DNA of 64,000 nt from Helicobacter canis (GCF_008693005.1 NZ_VXKE01000014.1:1-64000); one strand, 5' to 3'; positions 43,124 to 51,832 are shown, counted from the stretch's first letter. Notes: generated from the letters alone by a model not told the origin. Numbers and translations are program-made.

Positions 43124-44019
43124 TGCACCATATCAAATCCCCACTCAATTACATTGGCGGAAAATACAAAATCTTACCCCAAATCCTACCCTTATTTCCT
43201 AAAAAAATTGATACTTTTATAGATGTGTTTTGCGGAGGCTGTAATGTGGCAATCAATGTCAATGCTAAGCGAATTTTGGCAAATGATAATTTAAGTTATC
43301 TTATCGCTCTTTTAAAATTTTTACAACAAAATCCTTTAGAAAAAACACTGCAAGAAATAGAGCAAATCATACATTTTTATGATTTAAGCAAAGAAAATGC
43401 AGAGGGCTATAAACTTTTAAGACAGGATTATAATGCGTATAAACATCCTTTAAAATTACTTGCACTTCTTGCCTTTAGTTTTAATCATCAAATACGCTTT
43501 AATAACGCACATCATTTTAGTACCCATTTTGGCAGAAATCGCTCAAGTTTTAATCCGCAAATGCGGACAAATCTCATCGCTTTCATACGATTTTTACAAA
43601 AGACAAATATCACATTTTCTAGCCTTGATTTTAGTGAAATTTTTAGCACTTTAGATTCTATGCAAGATAAAGAATTGTTTGTGTATTGCGACCCACCCTA
43701 TCTTATCACGCAGGGCACTTATAATGATGGTAAAAGGGGTTTTAGTGGCTGGAATGAAAGCCTAGAAAAACGGCTTTTAAACTATCTTAGCAAACTAGAT
43801 TCTAAAGGTATTCTCTTTGGGCTTTCAAATGTTCTTACCCACAAAGGACAAGAAAATAAGCTTTTAAAACAATGGTTAGAGACGCATAATTTTTATATCT
43901 ACACTATACAAGCACACTATACAAATGCAAATTATCAAGCAAAATATAGGGATAAACAACACACGCAAGAAGTATTCATTACAAACTACAAGGCGGATAA
44001 TGCGTTTTATTGGCAATAA
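43123..44019 (+). CDS. D12-class N6-adenine DNA methyltransferase 1
   Basis: A 298-residue alpha-class methyltransferase (Dam/DpnM type). Motif I-like sequence is PLNYIGGKYKI plus FIDVFCGGCNVAI (about 5-40); motif IV is DPPY at about residue 190. It may methylate GATC or a related site; M.HpyIII of H. pylori, which stands beside fabD, is of this class as I recall. Its start shares one base with the HNH gene stop. Confidence 0.85.
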   Translation: MHHIKSPLNYIGGKYKILPQILPLFPKKIDTFIDVFCGGCNVAINVNAKRILANDNLSYLIALLKFLQQNPLEKTLQEIEQIIHFYDLSKENAEGYKLLRQDYNAYKHPLKLLALLAFSFNHQIRFNNAHHFSTHFGRNRSSFNPQMRTNLIAFIRFLQKTNITFSSLDFSEIFSTLDSMQDKELFVYCDPPYLITQGTYNDGKRGFSGWNESLEKRLLNYLSKLDSKGILFGLSNVLTHKGQENKLLKQWLETHNFYIYTIQAHYTNANYQAKYRDKQHTQEVFITNYKADNAFYWQ

Positions 44020-45100
44020 AGAAAAACTAGCCCCCATCATTTATGACTTTTTACAAAAACTTAGGCTTGTTAAGGCAGAAAACCAAAGCTTTTTTGATGT
44101 TTTTAGCGGCAGTGTAAGTGTGGGGAAATTCTTTAGGCATAAAGGCTTTAAAGTATATAGTAGTGATATGCTGTATTTTTCTTATTGTTTGCAAAAAGCC
44201 TTTTTAGAGTATAAAAGTCCAAGCTTTAAAAAGCTTTTACTAGAAAAGCAATCCTTGCAAAGTCGCACTTTTTTTAACACCCCCTATGAAAAGGTGCTAA
44301 ATTTTTTAAATTCTTTGCGTGGTGTGCAAGGCTTTATTAGCACACATTATGCACCCAGCCCGACAAATGCAAGAATGTATTTCACACAAGAAAACGCACA
44401 AAAAATAGATGCGATGCGTTTGCAAATAGAGCAATGGAAAAATAAAAATCATATCAATGAGAGTGAGTATTTTATCCTCCTTGCCACGCTTTTAGAATCT
44501 GTGTCTTTATTTGCAAATGTGGCAGGTGTGTATGCAGCATTTTGTAAGAGTTGGGATAAAAGAGCTTTAAAGCCTTTTATGTTAAAGGCTATTGAGTTTT
44601 CGCAGGGCATAAGCGGGGAGTGCTTTTGCGGGGATAGCGTAAAGATTTTGCAAGGTTTTAAAAAGTCTATTGATATACTTTATCTTGACCCGCCTTATAA
44701 TCAAAGACAATACGCCCCAAATTATCATTTACTAGAAACCCTTGCAAGATATGATAATCCTAGTATTAAAGGTGTGGCTGGAATGCGTGAGTGGGGGGAG
44801 CAAAAAAGCCTATTTTGCAACGCAAAAACTGCTTTAATACAGCTAGAAAATATCGCAAAACTCCCTTGCTATAAAAACTTAGTGTTAAGTTACAATAGCG
44901 ATGGCATTATGGATAAAAATTCCATTTCTAAGCTTTTAGAATCCTTTGGTAAAGTAAGTTTTTATGAAATTCCTTACAGGCGATTAAAAGCAATGCTAAA
45001 GTGCAGAAAAATAGTGTATTTGAATACTTATGGGTGTTTGAAAAAAATAATCGTAGCTAAATCCTTAAAAATCTTGCTAAAACTTGTGCGAAAAGCATAG
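44000..45100 (+). CDS. D12-class N6-adenine DNA methyltransferase 2
   Basis: A 366-residue D12-class enzyme. It starts MRFIGNKEKLAPIIYDFL, with motif I DVFSGSVSVGKFF and motif IV DPPYNQRQYAPNYHLLETL (near 230). The ATG at 44000 overlaps the preceding gene by 20 bases. The last 20 or so residues (after VYLNTYG) are basic and unlike the family, because they are translated from the start of a restriction-gene remnant in another frame. FokI- or NlaIII-type enzymes share this layout; target unknown. Confidence 0.82.
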   Translation: MRFIGNKEKLAPIIYDFLQKLRLVKAENQSFFDVFSGSVSVGKFFRHKGFKVYSSDMLYFSYCLQKAFLEYKSPSFKKLLLEKQSLQSRTFFNTPYEKVLNFLNSLRGVQGFISTHYAPSPTNARMYFTQENAQKIDAMRLQIEQWKNKNHINESEYFILLATLLESVSLFANVAGVYAAFCKSWDKRALKPFMLKAIEFSQGISGECFCGDSVKILQGFKKSIDILYLDPPYNQRQYAPNYHLLETLARYDNPSIKGVAGMREWGEQKSLFCNAKTALIQLENIAKLPCYKNLVLSYNSDGIMDKNSISKLLESFGKVSFYEIPYRRLKAMLKCRKIVYLNTYGCLKKIIVAKSLKILLKLVRKA

Positions 45101-45444
45101 AGATAAATGGGGAGAAAATCTATCTTTTTGGCAAAAACTTCATAGATAAATCAAATATAAAATATGAATATTACGATGAGAGAAAACGCGTGAGCTATCC
45201 AGACTTTATCTTTAAAGACAAGGGAGATAGAATCCACATTTTTGAAGTAAAAAGTGTGAATGCAAGCAAATCTCAAAGCGTAGAGGAAAAAGCCTATAAG
45301 CAAAAGATACAAAAGCTAAAACAAGCATATTTAAGTGCGAGTAAAATCACTAGTTATATCTTTATATCTGCCTGTAAAAGTGGGGCAAGATTGGCAGATA
45401 TGGTGTGCGAAAAATGGGCAAACTTTGCACGAGAATATGAATAG
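45061..45444 (+). pseudogene. C-terminal remnant of a type III restriction subunit
   Basis: An open frame without a good start, beginning after TAA at 45058-45060. It reads INGEKIYLFGKNFID, then SYPDFIFKDKGDRIHIFEVK, a PD-(D/E)xK nuclease core (Asp...Glu-x-Lys), then KQAYLSASKITSYIFISACK. This pattern fits the end of a type III Res subunit. Only about 127 of the usual 900 or more residues remain. The stretch 45445-45514 after it contains a short repeated GGGCGATGAT and no gene. Confidence 0.65.
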
Positions 45445-45514
45445 GGCGATGATAGGGCGATGTTTGAAGAGATGATAAAGGAGATGTGCTAGCCACGCGC
45501 CAATACAAACTTAT

Positions 45515-45542
45515 TTGACAATAAGCGGCAACTTGCTACAAT
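45515..45542 (+). promoter_or_regulatory. Promoter of fabD-mtn
   Basis: TTGACA at 45515-45520 and TACAAT at 45537-45542 with 16 bases between, the best match to the sigma-70 consensus in the window. The fabD ATG is 34 bases downstream. It restarts core transcription after the restriction region. Confidence 0.75.
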
Positions 45543-45575
45543 GCAAGCTTATTTACAAGTTGATAAGGATTATTG

Positions 45576-46508
45576 ATGAAATATGCTTTTGTTTTCCCGG
45601 GGCAGGGCTCTCAAGCCATAGGAATGGGCAAGGATTTTTACGAGAACTTCGGCGTGGCGAAAGAGATGTTTGAAACCGCTAGCGATGTGCTGGGGCTTGA
45701 CTTCAAAAAGCTGCTTTTTGAAGAAAACGACCTGCTTAATCAAACGCAATACACCCAGCCAGCGATCTTTCTTGTAAGCCAAATCGCACACACAATCCTG
45801 CAGCAAGAGTCCCCGCTTCTCGCGCACTTTGCCCTAGGGCATTCACTTGGTGAGATAAGCGCGCTGTGCGTAGCACTGGGCGTGGGCTTTGAAGATGGGC
45901 TTAGGCTCACCAAAGCGCGCGGAGAGATGATGACTAAGGCGTGCGAGGGCAAAGATGCAGGAATGATGGTCATCGTAGGGCTTAGCGATGAAGTAGCAGA
46001 AGAAGCCACAAGCTCGTGGCGCAATCAAGGCAAAAGTGTCTGGTGTGCCAACTACAACGGCGATGGGCAGATCGTCCTAGCGGGGAAAAAGAGCGACCTA
46101 GCGAGCATAGAAGAGCCCATCAAAGCCCTAGGAGCTAAAAGGGCATTGCTACTGCCTATGTCTGTAGCCTCGCACTGCCCTTTGCTAGAATCTATGTGCG
46201 AGCCATTTGAAGAGCTTTTGCGCAAGTATCTAAAGCCCAAGTTCGCACTACCTATCATCTCAAACGCCACGACAAAGCCCTATGACACCGCCGAACAAGC
46301 CTACGAGCTTCTGCGCTTGCAGCTTATCTCTCCTGTGCTGTATAAGCAGTCAATTTTGGCTGTTGATGAGCATATTGATGCCTATATCGAGCTAGGGCAT
46401 AATAGCGTGCTAAAGGGCTTAAACAAACGCCTAAGCCAAAAGCCCACGCTCACAATCGCCAACACCCAAACCCTACAAGAGTCTATTTCGCAATTGGAGC
46501 AGCAGTAA
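45576..46508 (+). CDS. fabD: Malonyl-CoA:ACP transacylase
   Basis: FabD loads malonyl groups onto acyl carrier protein for fatty acid synthesis. The 310 residues begin MKYAFVFPGQGSQ and contain the nucleophile serine in GHSLGE (near 90), with a catalytic histidine further on (SVASHCPLLESM). The ATG at 45576 is preceded by AAGGA. It shares one base with mtn, as in H. pylori (HP0090-HP0089). Confidence 0.95.
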   Translation: MKYAFVFPGQGSQAIGMGKDFYENFGVAKEMFETASDVLGLDFKKLLFEENDLLNQTQYTQPAIFLVSQIAHTILQQESPLLAHFALGHSLGEISALCVALGVGFEDGLRLTKARGEMMTKACEGKDAGMMVIVGLSDEVAEEATSSWRNQGKSVWCANYNGDGQIVLAGKKSDLASIEEPIKALGAKRALLLPMSVASHCPLLESMCEPFEELLRKYLKPKFALPIISNATTKPYDTAEQAYELLRLQLISPVLYKQSILAVDEHIDAYIELGHNSVLKGLNKRLSQKPTLTIANTQTLQESISQLEQQ

Positions 46509-47200
46509 TGAAAAAAATAGGCATTATAGGGGCAATGCAAGAAGAAATCACACCGCTTTTAGAGCTTTTCCCATCAAGTCGCACTACGCTCTTAGGGGGC
46601 AATCTGTTCTACCATATTGTGCATAAAGATGCGGAGATACATATCGCTTATAGCAAGATCGGCAAGGTGCATGCTGCAATCACAGCCAGCACGATGATTT
46701 TGCGCTTTGGCTGCGAGAAAGTCATCTTCTGCGGGGTGGCTGGAGGCTTGCGAGAAGATTTAGCAGTGGGGGATTTGCTGCTTGGGACTAAGCTATGCCA
46801 GCACGATGTGGATATTAGCGCATTTGGACACCCGCTAGGCTTTATCCCAGAGAGTCGGGTATTTATCGAGACTGATGAGAGCTTGAATGCAATCGCTAGG
46901 CAAGTAGCCCTAGAATCTAATCTCACGCTAAAAGAGGGCATAATCGCTTCAGGCGATGCCTTTATCCATAGCAAGGAGAAAAAGCAGTGGATCATCGATA
47001 ACTTTGGCGCAGCAGCAGTGGAGATGGAGGGAGCGAGTGTGGCAGTGGTGTGCGATAGCTTCAAAGTGCCCTGCTGTATTTTACGCTCTATTAGCGATAG
47101 TGCCGATGGAAGTGCTGATGTGAGCTTTGATGAGTTTTTGGAGTCTTCGGCTAAAGCTGGCGCGGATTTTGTCAAAAAGATGGTCGATAGGCTTGTGTAA
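46508..47200 (+). CDS. mtn: 5'-methylthioadenosine/S-adenosylhomocysteine nucleosidase
   Basis: MTAN cleaves MTA, SAH and, in Helicobacter, aminodeoxyfutalosine for menaquinone synthesis. The 230 residues begin KKIGIIGAMQEEITPLLE, with FCGVAGGL, SGDAFI and the VEMEGASVAVV catalytic region (about 175-185), followed by ISDSADG. It is coupled to fabD upstream and to the pseudopilin gene downstream (1-base overlaps). Confidence 0.95.
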   Translation: MKKIGIIGAMQEEITPLLELFPSSRTTLLGGNLFYHIVHKDAEIHIAYSKIGKVHAAITASTMILRFGCEKVIFCGVAGGLREDLAVGDLLLGTKLCQHDVDISAFGHPLGFIPESRVFIETDESLNAIARQVALESNLTLKEGIIASGDAFIHSKEKKQWIIDNFGAAAVEMEGASVAVVCDSFKVPCCILRSISDSADGSADVSFDEFLESSAKAGADFVKKMVDRLV

Positions 47201-47670
47201 TGCGCGCTAGAATCCACGCACCAAAGCTTGGGGTGAGTGGTGGATTTAGCTTGATTGAGCTTGTGTTTGTGATAGCTGTGGTTGGGATACTTGCAGCAGT
47301 GGCGATCCCAAAGCTTGTCGCCACGCGCACAGACGCGCTCTATGCGGCAGTAAATAGCGATATACAAGCAGTCATTAGCTCCGTGCAAGTAGCAGCACTC
47401 ACGCAAGATCTAAGTGCAAGCCCCCTTGATGGTGCGTTCATTATGCAAGCTGCTGGGCTATCTCCTACGCGCTGGGTCGCTCAGGGCAATGGCGTGCGGC
47501 TTGGGAAAGATGGCGCGCAAGATGTAGCCAATAATTGTGTGATGATCGACATTACCGCCCAAAGCTTGCAAGTGAGAGTCCAGCCCGTGCCAAGCTCACA
47601 GATTTGCCAAAAGCTTAGTAAAACTTACCCCACACCTTTGAGCTTCAATCTCTCAAGCTCGCTATTTTAG
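47200..47670 (+). CDS. Type IV pilin-like protein (pseudopilin)
   Basis: A 156-residue protein with a class III prepilin signal: basic leader, cleavage between Gly15 and Phe16 and Glu at mature position 5 (GFSLIELVFVIAVVGILAAV), then a small globular domain with two cysteines. It overlaps the mtn stop by one base. Related pseudopilins in Campylobacter take part in transformation. No prepilin peptidase or pilus ATPase lies in the window, so the role is open. Confidence 0.8.
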   Translation: MRARIHAPKLGVSGGFSLIELVFVIAVVGILAAVAIPKLVATRTDALYAAVNSDIQAVISSVQVAALTQDLSASPLDGAFIMQAAGLSPTRWVAQGNGVRLGKDGAQDVANNCVMIDITAQSLQVRVQPVPSSQICQKLSKTYPTPLSFNLSSSLF

Positions 47671-47702
47671 CAAGCCCTATATCTTAGATAAGGAGCGAGA
47701 GT

Positions 47703-48074
47703 ATGCCTGCAATGCCTCCGCTTAATGACAAAGAGCGCGCAATCATTATCGACAAAGCCACCGAGCCGCCATTTAGCGGAATCTATACTGATCATTTTGA
47801 AAATGGCGTATATATCTGCCGCCAGTGCGGTGCTGCACTCTACAACTCTAAAGATAAGTTCCCAAGCCACTGCGGATGGGCGAGCTTTGATGATGAGATA
47901 CAAGGGGCTATTGCCAAAGAGCCTGATAGCGATGGCAAGCGCGTGGAGATTCTTTGCGCGTGCTGCAGGGGGCATTTGGGGCATATATTTATAGGAGAAG
48001 GCTTCACAGAGAAAAACACGCGCCATTGTGTGAATTCTCTCTCCTTGCACTTTGTCAAAGCAGAATCTATATAG
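47703..48074 (+). CDS. msrB: Methionine-R-sulfoxide reductase
   Basis: MsrB reduces methionine-R-sulfoxide in damaged proteins. It has 123 residues with the zinc-binding pairs CRQC and CACC, the HCGWASF and GHLGHIF motifs, and the catalytic cysteine in [12 protein letters not shown] near the C-terminus. It is a stand-alone enzyme not fused to MsrA. Its first 30 residues reappear in the chimera at 38550. AAGGAGCGAG precedes the ATG. Confidence 0.9.
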   Translation: MPAMPPLNDKERAIIIDKATEPPFSGIYTDHFENGVYICRQCGAALYNSKDKFPSHCGWASFDDEIQGAIAKEPDSDGKRVEILCACCRGHLGHIFIGEGFTEKNTRHCVNSLSLHFVKAESI

Positions 48075-48143
48075 TCTCTATCGTGCTAGTGTGTGGGGCT
48101 TGCTAGGGTGTATTATGTGCGCTTAGATTCTAGGCTTTGCGCA

Positions 48144-49058
48144 CTACTCTTCATAGGGGTCAAGATGTGTGATCACCTCCCAGCTACCTTGCCCAGCCAC
48201 TTGCAGGCTTTTGATTTGCCACTCGATAGAGTCTGCCACAGCGTGCGCGTCCTTTAGCAAAATCTCTGGGCTAAACTCCAAATGCACTTCTACGAAGTGT
48301 AGCCCACCGCTTTGGCGTGTCTTTAAGTCGTGGTAGCCCTTAATCTCCTTAGTAGAATCTAAAATCGCTTTAATCGCTGCTTGCTTCTCATCTTCTAGCG
48401 CGTGATCAAGCAGCACCAGCACGCCATCTCTCAACAGCCCAAAGGCAGAATACCCCACATATAGCCCAATGCCAATGCCAAATATCGCATCAATAGCACT
48501 AAAGCCTGTAAGCTTGACAAGCACGACTGATACAAGCACCACGCCATTGCTTAAAATATCTGTTTTATAGTGCAGGGCATCAGCTTTAATGACAAGATTC
48601 CCGCTCACTCTTGCTACAAATTGGAGGTAAAGCACCAGCGCGATAGTGAGCACGAGAGAGAAAACCATCACATAGAGCGAAAGATCAAGGCGCACTAGCT
48701 CGCTCCCTAGCATAAGCTTCTTCACAGATTGATAGATGATAAAAACCCCAGAGACTAGAATCACACTGCCTTCAATCACCGCTGCAAGCGACTCGATCTT
48801 CCCTAGCCCGTAGTTGAACTTCATATCCGCAGGCTTCTCTGCCTTTGTGATAGCATAGAGATTAAAGCTTGAGGCGCATAGATCGAGTAAGGAGTCTATC
48901 GCGCTTGCAAGGATCGCTACTGAGCCGCTTAGAATCCCAGCGACAAACTTCACTACAATAAGCACGCACGCGACACAGCTTGAGATTATTGTCGCCTTGC
49001 GTTGTGGGCTTAGCTTAGGCTTTGACTCTTCTGGGCTTGATATGGTGCTTTGGCTCAT
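48144..49058 (-). CDS. Cation diffusion facilitator (FieF-type metal exporter)
   Basis: A 304-residue CDF exporter with six membrane segments. The metal-site residues DSLLDLCAS (near 60) and HYKTDILSN (HxxxD, near 163) are present, and the C-terminal cytoplasmic domain contains VEVHLEFS and HAVADSIE. It would export Zn, Fe or Cd by proton exchange. It is convergent with msrB, with an AGATTCTAG word between them. Confidence 0.9.
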   Translation of the reverse strand: MSQSTISSPEESKPKLSPQRKATIISSCVACVLIVVKFVAGILSGSVAILASAIDSLLDLCASSFNLYAITKAEKPADMKFNYGLGKIESLAAVIEGSVILVSGVFIIYQSVKKLMLGSELVRLDLSLYVMVFSLVLTIALVLYLQFVARVSGNLVIKADALHYKTDILSNGVVLVSVVLVKLTGFSAIDAIFGIGIGLYVGYSAFGLLRDGVLVLLDHALEDEKQAAIKAILDSTKEIKGYHDLKTRQSGGLHFVEVHLEFSPEILLKDAHAVADSIEWQIKSLQVAGQGSWEVITHLDPYEE

Positions 49059-49122
49059 CTTGCACTCCCATAGATTTGTAGGAGCGTGATTTTAGCAGAA
49101 TCTAGCCTATTTTGAGAATTGC

Positions 49123-49539
49123 CTATAGCCCAAGCTCTAGCTCTGTCAGCTCATTAGCACTCTCATAAATGTGAGCTTTATACTTGGTGAAAAACTGCTC
49201 CTTGCGCGCTTGTATCTCATCGTGCTCTAATAGCTCACCACGCATAGCATAGTGCCTATGGATTGGCACATTTGCCATATTGTAGGCTTCTATCTCGCAG
49301 CCCATTTTCACACGCTTTAGGCTCTCTTGTGCGTTGCCAGCTAGGGTGTGGGCGCGCACATAGCAAGCAGAGAGATTGCGCGCGATTAGCCCTGCGATCC
49401 TTGGCATATCTTGCTTGGGATCACCATTTAGTGTTTGGGAGAATTTATGGTAGTCCATAGGGTGGAGCGGAGGCTTGATACGCAGCTCACTAGCCAGACC
49501 CACTACACACGCTATCATCACCATTACTAAGGGCTTCAT
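49123..49539 (-). CDS. Hypothetical exported protein
   Basis: A 138-residue protein with a signal peptide (about 1-18, MKPLVMVMIACVVGLAS). The ATG at 49539 follows AGGAG, so the longer frame from 49557 is not used. The mature part is helical with two cysteines (NLSACYVRA and VKMGCEIEA) and no recognised family. It stands alone between ndh and the CDF gene, both on the same strand. Confidence 0.6.
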   Translation of the reverse strand: MKPLVMVMIACVVGLASELRIKPPLHPMDYHKFSQTLNGDPKQDMPRIAGLIARNLSACYVRAHTLAGNAQESLKRVKMGCEIEAYNMANVPIHRHYAMRGELLEHDEIQARKEQFFTKYKAHIYESANELTELELGL

Positions 49540-49622
49540 ACTCACTCCTTCTCTCACTATCTTATCAAGTAGAATCTAAATGCCCATATTTATATCTAGG
49601 CTAGATTCTAGCTTTGCTATGG

Positions 49623-50849
49623 CTAGTTGCTTGTGCGGTAGCGGAACTGCCCCTTTTTAAAGACAATATCAAAGCCCCCGATACTATATAGCCACTTGTT
49701 TTCTATGGTATTTTTGATAAAAGCTGCAAGCTCGCCTTTAACCCCCCTGCCAAAGACCATTCCCACGCCATCTGTATGCCCTATGGAGCAAACCGTGCCT
49801 TTATGGTGGAAAACAAAGGGGCGCGTAAAGGGCTTATTAGCAAGCTTGGCGACAAAAAGCTCAGCGATATAATCACCCATTTGGGCGGAGAGCTGGGCGG
49901 TAGGTGCGTGGATAATGTCTTTGTCCCTAGCTTGCGCGCTATCGCCTACGACATAGATATTTGGGTAGGCTTCACATTGTAGCTGGGCATTAACGGGGAT
50001 TCTACCCTTTTTGTTTGGCAGGATTGATTGCTCGATGATTTCACTACCTTTGACCCCAGCACTCCAAATAATCGTATTCCCCAGAATCTCCAGCGGCTCA
50101 TCTTGCCCTTTGTAGCGAGCGATCACGCGGTCATCGCGCACTTCTTCAATCGTGGCATTTGAGACAATGCGCACGCCAAGTTTTTTAAGCTTAGATTCTG
50201 CTGCTGTGGCAAGCTTGTCATTAAACACGGGCAAAATATGCTCCGATCGCCCTATGCAAGTGATCTTAGGCAAGGAGCGATCAATCCCGCAAATAAGGCA
50301 TAGCTCATCAAGCTGCGTGGCGAGCTCGGCGGTAAATTCTATCCCTGTAAAGCCCGTGCCACACACGATCACAGAGAGATCTTGGACATTTTTTGTATGG
50401 GTGTATTCTTTGAATTTGTTTTCAATGTTTTTCATAAGTTTTAGCGCGGCATTGAGTGAGGATAGGCGGTAGGTGTTTTTCCCCACACCCTTAACGCCCA
50501 AATGATCTGGGCGAAAACCAAGGGCTATGATAAGGTAGTCATATTCATAAACTCCGCCATTGCCTATGACTTTGTTTTCTTCTGGGCAAAGCTCTATGAT
50601 TTTGTCCTTGATGAAGCGGATTTTCTTAGGGTCTAGAATCTTGCGGTAGAAGATTCTGGCTTTGCGCGAGCTTAGAGTGCCTATGGCGACTTTGTGTAAA
50701 AGTGTGGTTTGGTAGTGATAATCGTGCTTGCTAATAAGCGTGATGTCTGCTTGCGTTTTGAGCTTGCGCTGCAAGCCTAGAGCGGCTTTAAGCCCGCCAT
50801 AGCCACCACCGATGATAAGGACTTTAGGGTGTGATTGTGTCTCTTGCAT
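49623..50849 (-). CDS. ndh: Type II NADH dehydrogenase-like oxidoreductase
   Basis: A 408-residue flavoprotein of the NDH-2 family, which oxidises NADH and reduces quinone without pumping protons. Two dinucleotide-binding folds are seen: VLIIGGGYGG at the start (FAD) and VIVCGTGFTGIEF near 165 (NAD). TIIWSAGVKGS and YVVGDSA are also typical. The ATG at 50849 follows AAGGAG. No other respiratory gene is adjacent. Sulfide:quinone reductase is a less likely alternative. Confidence 0.82.
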   Translation of the reverse strand: MQETQSHPKVLIIGGGYGGLKAALGLQRKLKTQADITLISKHDYHYQTTLLHKVAIGTLSSRKARIFYRKILDPKKIRFIKDKIIELCPEENKVIGNGGVYEYDYLIIALGFRPDHLGVKGVGKNTYRLSSLNAALKLMKNIENKFKEYTHTKNVQDLSVIVCGTGFTGIEFTAELATQLDELCLICGIDRSLPKITCIGRSEHILPVFNDKLATAAESKLKKLGVRIVSNATIEEVRDDRVIARYKGQDEPLEILGNTIIWSAGVKGSEIIEQSILPNKKGRIPVNAQLQCEAYPNIYVVGDSAQARDKDIIHAPTAQLSAQMGDYIAELFVAKLANKPFTRPFVFHHKGTVCSIGHTDGVGMVFGRGVKGELAAFIKNTIENKWLYSIGGFDIVFKKGQFRYRTSN

Positions 50850-50966
50850 TAACACTCCTTAACTCTAAAATCCCACATAGTAGCCCAAAAGCCTTTATAA
50901 ATAAATTAAAAAATTTTTTACTTTTTGTGTTTGGGGGATAGGCTTGCGCTTGGGGTAAGACTTAGC

Positions 50967-50992
50967 TTAGATTCTAGGGACCTAGAATCTAA
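50967..50992. terminator. Facing iterated words, TTAGATTCTAGG-GA-CCTAGAATCTAA
   Basis: A 12-base perfect inverted repeat with a two-base centre, in the 203-base gap between ndh and rplT. It is made of two facing copies of the iterated word and could act as a secondary terminator. The rest of the gap holds an AT-rich stretch that probably carries the ndh promoter. Confidence 0.5.
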
Positions 50993-51030
50993 ATATATTG
51001 AAGGAAGTTGGGCTGCACGAGTATAACAAA

Positions 51031-51044
51031 GCCCATATATGGGC
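51031..51044 (-). terminator. Rho-independent terminator of rpmI-rplT
   Basis: GCCCATATATGGGC is a 14-base palindrome, on the minus strand followed directly by TTTGTT. It lies 9 bases after the rplT stop codon. The stem is short but GC-capped, consistent with an intrinsic terminator. Confidence 0.65.
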
Positions 51045-51052
51045 GGTATTGA

Positions 51053-51403
51053 TTATATCGCTGCTTTAGCCTGCTGGACAATCGCGGCAAAAGCCTGAGG
51101 GTCGCTGATAGCCATATCCGCTAGGATTTTTCTATCAAGCTCGATATTAGCGCGTTTTAATCCGTGGATAAATTTAGAGTAGCTAATATCATTGATCCTA
51201 CACGCAGCATTTATGCGCACGATCCATAGACTTCTAAAGTCTCTTTTCTTTTGCTTTCTATCGCGAAACGCATAGCACAAGCTTCTCTCTAGTTGCTCCT
51301 TAGCCTTGCGGAAATGCTTCCTGCGCCCGCTGTAAAATCCGCGCGCTAGTTTTAAGACTTTCTTGTGTCGTCTGCGCCTGACAACGCCTGTTTTAACTCT
51401 CAT
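51053..51403 (-). CDS. rplT: Ribosomal protein bL20
   Basis: A 116-residue primary 23S-binding ribosomal protein, beginning [20 protein letters not shown] and containing [18 protein letters not shown], both highly conserved. It follows rpmI by 67 bases in the usual order. Autoregulation by L20 on the rpmI leader is known in other bacteria, but not visible here. Confidence 0.98.
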   Translation of the reverse strand: MRVKTGVVRRRRHKKVLKLARGFYSGRRKHFRKAKEQLERSLCYAFRDRKQKKRDFRSLWIVRINAACRINDISYSKFIHGLKRANIELDRKILADMAISDPQAFAAIVQQAKAAI

Positions 51404-51470
51404 TGTTTCTCCTTGACCTTTATGTAGGTGTAGCTCTCGCTAATCTTTCCCTATTTAGGGGGACTTGAAC

Positions 51471-51665
51471 TTATGCTTGACACAATAGATTCTTCACAGA
51501 ATCTAAATTCGCGCTATGCACGAAATGAGGGGACTTAAGCTGTGCTTTACGCTTTGGCGATTTCTTTGTCAAAATATGACTGCGAAACGCCGAGCCACGC
51601 TTAATAAGATTTTTCTTACACTTGAAGCGTTTGGCTGCCCCGCGATTTGTCTTCATCTTTGGCAT
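51471..51665 (-). CDS. rpmI: Ribosomal protein bL35
   Basis: A 64-residue ribosomal protein ([20 protein letters not shown]). The longer frame from 51716 is upstream leader; the ATG at 51665 with AGGAGAGAAG before it is the true start. The usual infC neighbour is missing upstream: the next gene is nrfA. The end of the gene contains a facing TAGATTCT/AGAATCTA pair. Confidence 0.97.
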   Translation of the reverse strand: MPKMKTNRGAAKRFKCKKNLIKRGSAFRSHILTKKSPKRKAQLKSPHFVHSANLDSVKNLLCQA

Positions 51666-51812
51666 TGTCTTCTCTCCTTTCATAAGATAGGCATAGATGC
51701 TTTCAAAGCAACGCAAGGGCGGATTCTACCACGAGTTTGCTAAAAACTTCTTTATAGTTTGTGGTGTGGTTGGGTAGTCTAAGGCTATGGGAGAATTCTA
51801 GTGCGATAAAGT

Positions 51813-51826
51813 CCGCCTAAAGGCGG
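51813..51826 (-). terminator. Terminator hairpin of nrfHA
   Basis: CCGCC-TTTA-GGCGG on the minus strand, seven bases after the nrfA stop, followed by ACTTTAT. The stem is short and GC-rich; the U-run is weak. Confidence 0.55.
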
Positions 51827-51832
51827 CGGGCT

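Noticed and set aside
45445-45500. Short tandem repeat GGGCGATGAT/GGGCGATG and a 10-codon frame
   Set aside because: Only two imperfect units and no conserved product; probably a scar beside the Res remnant.
46648-47406. 252-codon open frame on the minus strand opposite mtn and the pseudopilin gene
   Set aside because: Antisense to two well-supported genes; the sequence is Ser/Thr-rich without recognisable motifs.
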